Below are positions 58,683 to 64,000 of a DNA stretch of 64,000 bases, piece after piece. Made by a program: the position numbers and the translations under genes. The notes beneath the pieces were generated by a model. The model was not told the DNA's origin. It was given only the letters and a program-made list of their open reading frames with translations, and searched no databases. Origin of the DNA: an uncultured Bacteroidales bacterium (lineage in GTDB: Bacteria; Bacteroidota; Bacteroidia; Bacteroidales; UBA932). How positions within the stretch are numbered: position 1 is the stretch's first letter; the number at the start of each line of letters is the position of its first letter. Where the stretch lies: positions 113,367-177,366 of the forward strand of contig ONWU01000003.1 of the NCBI GenBank assembly GCA_900321655.1, given 5' to 3'.

Positions 58683-61220
58683 TTATCCTTGATGCGCAGG
58701 ACGAAGCAGGTCCAGCACAACTTTTACAGGGTTGAAGGTTTCCACGGGCACTTCTACAAAGAGGGTGTTCCAGTCGCTCATGGCACCGTTCCACAGACCG
58801 GGAAGTTCCAGGGCCTTCAGCTCCCGGCCTTCATAGCTCTTGGAGCTCATGAAGCCGGCTTCGGGGTCTACGAATTTGAGGAGGTCGAAGTGCTTTCCCT
58901 TGTAATCGTTCAGGCAGCACACCAGATCCACGGGGTTGAAGTGCGTGGCACGGGACATAGCGCCCATGGCGCCGGCGTCTTCCTTGTTGATCTGGACACT
59001 TTCCAGAATCTGGAGACTGGTGCAGCCGTCCTTTCCGGCAATCACATAAGGGCCGCCGCCGGGCTCTCCCTCGTTTTTCACCATTCCGCAGACACGGATG
59101 GGCCGGTTAAGCTTGGCCCGCAGCATCTGGATGCGCTCTGCCTCGCTGTGAGGCAGCGGCATCTGGACGCACAGCTCCTTGTCCAGGAATTTTTCTATTT
59201 CGTTGCACAGCTGCACGGTAGGATTTTCGTCCAGTTGGCGGAGGTATTCGAAGATGCGGTCTCTCAGCTGCAGGGCGCAGCCCATCAGAACCTGCTTGTA
59301 CTGAGCCGTGACGGGCAGCAGTTTCTCGTGAGCCACGTTGTCTATATTCTTAATGCTCACCAGTTCGTCCGTCACCTTATTGAGGTTGTAGATGAGGGCG
59401 CCGTGGCCGGCCGGGCGGAACAGCAGCGTGCCGTCTTCCTTTCGGAAAGGCTTGTTGTCCGGGGTTACGGCTATGGTGTCCGTGGCCTTGTCCTGGAAGG
59501 TGAAGGTAATGTTGTACTTCACTCCGTATTTCTTTTCATAGGCCTCCTTGATGGCGCCAATGGCAATTTCAAAAAGGCTCTGGTGCTCCGGAGAAATGGT
59601 GATGGTGAGGTTGCAGGTTCCGTCGGAATTGCGCATATACTCCTGGGCTTCCACCAGATGCTCGGCAATGGCGGTCCTCACCTCCTGGGGATAGCGATGG
59701 AAGGCTAGGACGCCCTTGGGCTTGCTGCCATACGCCAGACCATCCTCTTTCAGAAGCTTTTTGAGGGTTTCCAGCCGATATTCCCGGCTGTCCTCGGGCT
59801 CACCGAAAAGTTCTTCGGAATAGAAGGCAAAATCCTTGATGCGGGCCGATAATTTGGCGCCGGGAGCATCCTTCGGGAGGTCTTCCCCGGCTTCCAGGGT
59901 TGCGAGGCCCTGGAACATATCCTTGAACATACGGGAGGCAGCGCCGGATGCGGGCACGAACTTGCTCTTTCCGTAGACATCGGCCTTCTGATAATAGGCT
60001 ACGGCGGCCTCCTGGGCCTCGGAATCCAGCACCTTGATGCCCCTCTGAGGGGTGGCGGGTCCCACGATCTTCATCCAGGGGAAGCCGTTTTTGAAGTGCT
60101 CAATCTGCTCTTTTACCTGAGAGAGGCTGGCGCCTCTTTCCAGGATTTGCTGTTGGTCGGTAGGGCTGAACATAGTGTTATAGTGGTTATCTAGTGAAAA
60201 TTCTCGGCGGTAGTTGTATTCGCTGCGGAGCTTCTCGAAGCTTTCCGGGCTGCTGCGGAACAGGAAATCGTCTGTGAAGATGGGGTAATTGTACTGCATC
60301 ACGGCGGCAATCTCTCCCTGGGACTTTCCCCACAGATCCAGGATGGTAGGCGTCATCGCTTCGTCTTCCAGAGCCGGGCGGAAATTCATCAGGGGCTCTA
60401 TGCCGAAGTGCCGGGCCAGGGCCTGTACGGCCATGGCGGTGCCGTTCTGCTTGCCCTGGTAGGAATAGCCGGCAATGTGCGGAGTGGCGATGTCACAGAG
60501 CTCAATGAGGTTGGGATTCACATTGGGTTCATTGCACCAGGTGTCCAGCACCAGGGCTCCCAGTTTGGGACGGGCGTGAATAAGAGCGCCTTCGTCCACC
60601 ACTTCCCCGCGGGAAGCGTTGATAAAGATGGATCCGGGCTGCATCCGGGAGAAGAAATCTTCCCCGGCCATGCCCCTGGTGATTTCGTCCAGAGGGACGT
60701 GAAGGGTAACCACCGTGGCCTTTTCCAGCAGTTCTTCCAGGCTCACAAAACCTTCCGGGCCTTCTTTGGCGGCGCGCGGAGGGTCATTGAGGAGCACCTT
60801 GAAGCCCAGGGTCCTGGCCATATACTCCACTTTTTTGCCTACATTTCCCACACCGATGATGCCGATAACGGCCTCGTCCAGCTTGATGGCGCGGCGGGAA
60901 GCTACCCCGTACAGGGCGCTGAAAACATAATCCGCCACACCTCCGGCATTGCAGCCTTCGGCATTCTGCACCTCAATCCCGTGCGCTTTGCACCAGGGAA
61001 TGTCTATGTGGTCCATCCCGATGGTGGCGCTGGAGATCATCTTCACCCGGGTGCCGGAGAGGGTTTCCTCGTTGCAGCGGGTGCGGGTGCGGATGATGAG
61101 GGCATCGGCATCCACGAGGGCTTCCCGGCCGATGGAACGGCCGTCGAGGTACTCTACCTCTGCATAGGGCTCCAGGACGCCTTTCAGAAAAGGAATATTT
61201 GTATCGGCAACTACCTTCAT
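58683..61220 (-). CDS. pdxB: Fusion of PdxB-type 4-phosphoerythronate dehydrogenase with DUF4301
   Basis: An 845-residue fusion. Residues 1 to about 345 are a D-2-hydroxyacid dehydrogenase of the PdxB group: MKVVADTNIPFLKGVLEPYAEVEYLDG, TIGMDHIDIPWC, IIGVGNVGKKVEYMARTLGFKVLLNDPPR, INASRGEVVDEGAL, LDTWCNEPN and TPHIAGYSYQGK, followed by the dimerisation end. Residues about 350-845 are DUF4301: FKNGFPWMKIVGPATPQRGI, KFVPASGAASRMFKDMFQGLATLE, LLFRPAGHGALIYNLN and VCGMVKNEGEPGGGPYVI. Each is normally a separate gene in Bacteroidota, as far as I know. PdxB acts in pyridoxal phosphate synthesis; DUF4301 resembles a sugar-nucleotide or kinase-like fold but is undefined. It leads the cit-acn-icd operon. 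Confidence 0.85.
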   Translation of the reverse strand: MKVVADTNIPFLKGVLEPYAEVEYLDGRSIGREALVDADALIIRTRTRCNEETLSGTRVKMISSATIGMDHIDIPWCKAHGIEVQNAEGCNAGGVADYVFSALYGVASRRAIKLDEAVIGIIGVGNVGKKVEYMARTLGFKVLLNDPPRAAKEGPEGFVSLEELLEKATVVTLHVPLDEITRGMAGEDFFSRMQPGSIFINASRGEVVDEGALIHARPKLGALVLDTWCNEPNVNPNLIELCDIATPHIAGYSYQGKQNGTAMAVQALARHFGIEPLMNFRPALEDEAMTPTILDLWGKSQGEIAAVMQYNYPIFTDDFLFRSSPESFEKLRSEYNYRREFSLDNHYNTMFSPTDQQQILERGASLSQVKEQIEHFKNGFPWMKIVGPATPQRGIKVLDSEAQEAAVAYYQKADVYGKSKFVPASGAASRMFKDMFQGLATLEAGEDLPKDAPGAKLSARIKDFAFYSEELFGEPEDSREYRLETLKKLLKEDGLAYGSKPKGVLAFHRYPQEVRTAIAEHLVEAQEYMRNSDGTCNLTITISPEHQSLFEIAIGAIKEAYEKKYGVKYNITFTFQDKATDTIAVTPDNKPFRKEDGTLLFRPAGHGALIYNLNKVTDELVSIKNIDNVAHEKLLPVTAQYKQVLMGCALQLRDRIFEYLRQLDENPTVQLCNEIEKFLDKELCVQMPLPHSEAERIQMLRAKLNRPIRVCGMVKNEGEPGGGPYVIAGKDGCTSLQILESVQINKEDAGAMGAMSRATHFNPVDLVCCLNDYKGKHFDLLKFVDPEAGFMSSKSYEGRELKALELPGLWNGAMSDWNTLFVEVPVETFNPVKVVLDLLRPAHQG

Positions 61221-61243
61221 TTGTGCTCAAATATTGTATCTAG

Positions 61244-61251
61244 CAAATATA
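61244..61251 (-). promoter_or_regulatory. -7 box of the pdxB-cit-acn-icd operon
   Basis: TATATTTG on the minus strand, 23 bp before the ATG at 61220. As the next genes overlap or nearly touch, it may drive about 11.7 kb down to icd. Confidence 0.55.
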
Positions 61252-61273
61252 CGAATTATTTCGGCTTTTTGAC

Positions 61274-61281
61274 TAACTTTG
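61274..61281 (+). promoter_or_regulatory. -7 box for the EamA transporter
   Basis: TAACTTTG, 13 bp before the ATG at 61295 and divergent from the box at 61244-61251. Confidence 0.5.
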
Positions 61282-61294
61282 CGGGCCGAAAATT

Positions 61295-62167
61295 ATGTGG
61301 TGGCTATTGTCCTTTGCATCGGCGGCCCTGCTGGGCTGCTACGACTCCTTCAAGAAGATTTCCCTGAAGGACAATGCCGTCATCCCCGTTCTCTTTTTTA
61401 ACACGCTCATATCCACCGTCCTGCTCCTTCCACTGTTGATCCGCACAGGGTTCGGCTCCTGGGAAGTGCAGCGCTGGATTGTCCTCAAGAGCGCCATCGT
61501 GCTCTCTTCCTGGCTGGCGGGCTACTATGCCATGAAGCACCTCCCCCTCACCCTGGTGGGGCCGATAAATGCCACCCGGCCCGTGCTGGTCCTGCTGGGT
61601 GCGGTGCTGCTTTTCGGGGAGCGGCTCAACCTGCTGCAAAGCATAGGCGTGGGGCTGGCCATCCTGGCATATTTCCTGATGCGGATTTCGGGGAAAAAGG
61701 AAGGGATTGTCTTCCATCGCAACAAATGGATCTTCTGCCTTATCTTTGCCGTGCTGATGGGAGCCGTAAGCGGCCTGTACGACAAATACCTGATGTCCCC
61801 GGACAGCGGACTGGGCCTGGACCGCCTGCAGGTTCTGAGCTGGTTCATGTTCTATCAGACCCTGATGATGCTCCCGCTGCTGTTGTTTGTCTGGATGCCC
61901 AGGCGGGAGCAGTCCACGCCTTTCCGCTGGCAGTGGTCCATTCCCCTGATCAGTGTCTTTCTGGTATCGGCCGATTTCCTCTACTTCCAGGCCCTTTCCC
62001 AGCCCGGCGCCCTCATCGCCGTCATTTCCATGATCCGCCGCGGCAGTGCCGTGGTGAGTTTCCTGATCGGCGCTTTCTTCCTTAAAGAACAAAATATCAA
62101 GTCCAAAGCTTTCGATCTGGCGCTCCTGCTGCTTAGCATGGTGTTCCTTTACCTGGGTTCCCGGTAA
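61295..62167 (+). CDS. EamA/DMT-family transporter
   Basis: A 290-residue membrane protein with ten hydrophobic segments in two EamA repeats (SFASAALLGCYDSFKK, IPVLFFNTLISTVLLLPLL, SAIVLSSWLAGYYAMKHLPLTLVGPINATRPVLVLLGAVLLFGERLNLLQSIGVGLAILAYFLM; then FCLIFAVLMGAVSGLYDKYLM and FLYFQALSQPGALIAVISMIRRGSAVVSFLIGAFFLKEQNIKSKAFDLALLLLSMVFLYLG). The substrate is unknown. It stands with its own -7 box and is followed by a glycosyltransferase with its own box. Confidence 0.88.
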   Translation: MWWLLSFASAALLGCYDSFKKISLKDNAVIPVLFFNTLISTVLLLPLLIRTGFGSWEVQRWIVLKSAIVLSSWLAGYYAMKHLPLTLVGPINATRPVLVLLGAVLLFGERLNLLQSIGVGLAILAYFLMRISGKKEGIVFHRNKWIFCLIFAVLMGAVSGLYDKYLMSPDSGLGLDRLQVLSWFMFYQTLMMLPLLLFVWMPRREQSTPFRWQWSIPLISVFLVSADFLYFQALSQPGALIAVISMIRRGSAVVSFLIGAFFLKEQNIKSKAFDLALLLLSMVFLYLGSR

Positions 62168-62199
62168 CAAGACACGCTCCAACCTTTCCAAACTTTTCG

Positions 62200-62207
62200 T
62201 ACCTTTG
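62200..62207 (+). promoter_or_regulatory. -7 box for the GT4 gene
   Basis: TACCTTTG, 23 bp before the ATG at 62231. A GTG at 62213 in the same frame would be only 5 bp from the box and is less likely the start. Confidence 0.5.
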
Positions 62208-62230
62208 TATAAGTGAAACTGAAACGAAAG

Positions 62231-63394
62231 ATGAAGAAAGTAGGATTATTCATAGACACGTGGTATCCCATGGTGGACGGTGTCATCAAGGTGGTGGACA
62301 ACTATGCCCGCCGGCTGGTCAAATACTGTGACGTGGTTGTCTTCTGCCCGGCCACCCACAACTACAGCAAGACGGACGACGAAGCGCTTCCCTATGAGGT
62401 GGTCCGCTGCGCGTCGCTTCCCATCATCGGCAACGACTATGATATTCCTACGGCTGTGCTGGATCCCAAGTTTGACGCCCAGCTTTTCCGCAGCGGAATA
62501 GATTTTGTCCACATCCACTCCCCTTTCTCCGTCGGCCTGGCCGGCGCCCTGTTTGCCAAATTGCACAAAATACCGGCCGTTGCCACCCTGCACAGCCAGT
62601 ACAGGCAGGATTTTGAGCAGCAGACCCACCTGACCGGAAAAATCAAACCGGCCGTAGACCTGGCCATGAGCAGTGTGATGCATGTTTTCAACATGTGTGA
62701 CGAGTGCTGGGCCGTCAATGGAGCCATCCGGGACCTGTATATCAACGATTACGGGCTCACGGCACCCTGCAAGGTGCGGCTCAATGCCACGGACCATCTG
62801 CCGGTTCAGGACCCTGCAGCCGCTGCGGAAGAAGTGAACCGGAAATACGGTATCCCTGCGGACGCCACGGTCTTTCTCTTTGTGGGCCGCATCAATTTCA
62901 TCAAGAACATCGATTTTACCATCCGTTCGCTGGCTATCGCCAAGAAAATGGGCCTGAAAAACTTCCGTATGCTCTTTGCCGGAAAGGGACAGGACGAGGA
63001 CAAGCTGGCCGCCCTGGTTCAGGAAGAAGGCCTGACGGAAGAGGTGGTGATGTGCGGCCTGACGGATAAGCCGATGCTGGAAAAACTCTATTCCCGCGCA
63101 AAACTTTTCCTGTTCCCGTCCCTCTATGACGCCAATTCGCTGGTCCAGATAGAAGCGGCCTGCCAGGGCACGCCCACCGTCTTCCTGGAAGGAGCCCGTA
63201 CCGCCGCCACCGTCACCCCCGGCGTCAACGGTTATATATCGGCCTGTTCAGAAGAGGAATACGCCCGCACCATTATGGACATCCTCCACGATGAGGAAGG
63301 TTACTCCCGCATCAGCGCCCAGGCCAAAGCCACCCTCTACCACAATTGGGACGACGTGGTACGGGAAGTCTATTCCGACTACTGTTCCTTTTAA
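62231..63394 (+). CDS. Family 4 glycosyltransferase
   Basis: A 387-residue GT-B enzyme. The N-terminal acceptor domain starts GLFIDTWYPMVDGVIKVVDNYARRL, with FVHIHSPFSVGLAGALFAKLHKIPAVATLHSQYRQDF. The C-terminal donor domain has FLFVGRINFIKNIDFTIRSLAIAKKM, FAGKGQDEDKL, VVMCGLTDKPMLEKLYSRAKLFLFPSLYDANSLVQIEAACQGTPTVFLEGARTAATV, the E(x7)E-type signature region. The closest known members act on diacylglycerol or phosphatidylinositol-like lipids; the acceptor cannot be read from the sequence. It is followed by the greA-like gene after 17 bp. Confidence 0.88.
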   Translation: MKKVGLFIDTWYPMVDGVIKVVDNYARRLVKYCDVVVFCPATHNYSKTDDEALPYEVVRCASLPIIGNDYDIPTAVLDPKFDAQLFRSGIDFVHIHSPFSVGLAGALFAKLHKIPAVATLHSQYRQDFEQQTHLTGKIKPAVDLAMSSVMHVFNMCDECWAVNGAIRDLYINDYGLTAPCKVRLNATDHLPVQDPAAAAEEVNRKYGIPADATVFLFVGRINFIKNIDFTIRSLAIAKKMGLKNFRMLFAGKGQDEDKLAALVQEEGLTEEVVMCGLTDKPMLEKLYSRAKLFLFPSLYDANSLVQIEAACQGTPTVFLEGARTAATVTPGVNGYISACSEEEYARTIMDILHDEEGYSRISAQAKATLYHNWDDVVREVYSDYCSF

Positions 63395-63411
63395 ACAGGC
63401 CGTTGCCAGCC

Positions 63412-63891
63412 ATGGAATACCTGTCCAAACAAAGATACGACGAGATTGCCGCCGAGCTGAAGCATCTGATTGAAGAGGTTTACCCCAAGGTGGCCGATGA
63501 CCTCGCGGAGGCCAGCGCCCAGGGAGACCGGAGCGACAATGCGGGATATCGCGAGGCCAGGCGCATCCAAGGGAAGACCATCAGCCGCATCCGCTTCCTG
63601 CAGAAGATCCTGGAGCATTCCCGCGTAATAGACACCGGCTTCCTTCCCAAAGACAGGGTGAGCCTGCTGAGCCGGGTAGAATTCACGAACCTCTCTACCC
63701 ATGCCCGAATGACATTCGAGATAGTGAGTCCCCACGAGATGGACCTGGAAGCCGGGAAGATTTCACTGAAATCCCCCATCGGCGCTGCCTTGATGGGAAA
63801 GAAAGTCGGAGAAACAGTTCAGGCGCAGGCCCCTTCCGGCACCCTGCACCTGAGAATAGAAAAAATCACGCCTCCTGACGGGCAGGATTAA
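63412..63891 (+). CDS. GreA/GreB-family transcription elongation factor
   Basis: A 159-residue Gre factor. The N-terminal coiled coil includes MEYLSKQRYDEIAAELKHLIEEVYPKVADDLAEASAQGDRSDNAGYREARRIQGKTISRIRFLQKIL, with the acidic tip GDRSDNAGY (GreA usually GDLxENAEY). The C-terminal FKBP-like domain has VEFTNLSTHARMTFEIVSPHEMDLEAGKISLKSPIGAALMGKKVGETV. It rescues stalled RNA polymerase by stimulating transcript cleavage. The ATG at 63412 gives the normal family start; a frame open from 63346 lies in the preceding gene. Confidence 0.9.
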   Translation: MEYLSKQRYDEIAAELKHLIEEVYPKVADDLAEASAQGDRSDNAGYREARRIQGKTISRIRFLQKILEHSRVIDTGFLPKDRVSLLSRVEFTNLSTHARMTFEIVSPHEMDLEAGKISLKSPIGAALMGKKVGETVQAQAPSGTLHLRIEKITPPDGQD

Positions 63892-63909
63892 TCGGCCATT
63901 TTCATTGCT

Positions 63910-63929
63910 GTCCACTAAAAGTTGTGGAC
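63910..63929. repeat. Short inverted repeat next to the partial gene at the window edge
   Basis: GTCCAC - 8 bp - GTGGAC, starting 18 bp after the greA-like stop and directly upstream of the C-terminal end of a minus-strand gene. It could be a terminator stem or the terminal repeat of an insertion sequence. Confidence 0.4.
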
Positions 63930-63940
63930 GGGGTTAAAAG

Positions 63941-64000
63941 TTAAACATCAAACAACGTGGGTTCTTGGAACCCGTCAAGTTCTTTGTCAATACTGAAGTT
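63941..64000 (-). CDS. Partial gene at the window edge (C-terminal 19 residues), possibly a transposase
   Basis: The minus strand is open from 64000 to a TAA at 63941 and gives NFSIDKELDGFQEPTLFDV. With only 19 residues no family can be assigned. An ending of the type QEPTLFD together with the inverted repeat outside it suggests a transposase gene of an insertion sequence, but this is a guess. Confidence 0.3.
   Translation of the reverse strand, partial: NFSIDKELDGFQEPTLFDV

Noticed and set aside
1-64000. CRISPR arrays, tRNA and rRNA genes
   Set aside because: No regularly spaced repeats, no cloverleaf with CCA-type ends and no rRNA landmarks were recognised on either strand.

Overview
The window is a gene-dense stretch (no gene-free gap over about 170 bases) from a member of the Bacteroidota, most likely a gut or rumen Bacteroidales with GC in the mid-50s. 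The evidence is -7 promoter boxes of the form TAnnTTTG (twice with a TTTG -33 box exactly 19 bp upstream), a BACON-domain lipoprotein beside a C10 cysteine protease, the ParA-ParB-DUF5683-MltD gene order, a TGS-nucleoside kinase, DUF4301, a eukaryotic-type NADP-isocitrate dehydrogenase and an aryl-polyene/flexirubin-type lipid cluster. I cannot name the species. No rRNA, tRNA or CRISPR array was seen.

Layout. 0-7 kb (minus): C10 protease, BACON lipoprotein, a condensation-domain/CoA-transferase fusion and a membrane metallophosphoesterase. 7-12.7 kb: an outer-membrane-type protein, a GNAT-like protein, then a minus run of a degenerate PriA, an AMP-ligase and an ACP. 12.8-16.8 kb (plus): parA-parB-DUF5683-lytic transglycosylase. 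17-19.8 kb: an HhH/beta-barrel protein, hpt and adk. 19.9-28.9 kb (plus): a lipid-type operon of RND/MMPL exporter, FakA, FakB, GNAT-like protein, PlsX, ACP and nucleoside kinase. 28.9-42.2 kb (minus): an aryl-polyene-type cluster with two active ketosynthases, a chain-length-factor-like ketosynthase, a small ketosynthase-like protein, two ACPs, two hotdog proteins, three acyltransferase modules, a PaaK-like ligase, a GT2, LolA, an MMPL exporter and a DMT protein, mostly joined by ATGA overlaps. 42.3-45.8 kb (plus): deoxyhypusine-synthase-family enzyme, AraC-type regulator and a GntR/ABC operon with a visible operator. 45.8-49.3 kb: dehydrogenase, unknown protein, HAD phosphatase and a stand-alone condensation-type protein. 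49.5-61.2 kb (minus): one long operon, pdxB-DUF4301, citD, citE, citF, citX, DUF3108, citC-citG, acn, icd. 61.3-64 kb: EamA transporter, GT4, GreA-like factor and the edge of a further gene, possibly an insertion sequence.

Two signals are not ordinary genes. First, a 53-55 bp imperfect palindrome occurs four times (plus one decayed piece). One copy lies between convergent genes. The other three sit in frame inside citX, the citG part and the citC part of the citrate lyase assembly genes, each adding about 18 residues at a point where the family normally has none. This is the behaviour of the Rickettsia palindromic elements, here in a Bacteroidota genome. Second, the heptamer GGCCGAT (or its complement ATCGGCC) occurs roughly 120 times by hand scan against about 10 expected, on both strands, like a highly iterated palindrome or an uptake/recognition sequence. 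Further points of note are a PriA that has lost its ATPase motifs and zinc domain, several gene fusions, and a citrate lyase operon joined to aconitase and isocitrate dehydrogenase with no citrate synthase or citrate transporter in view.
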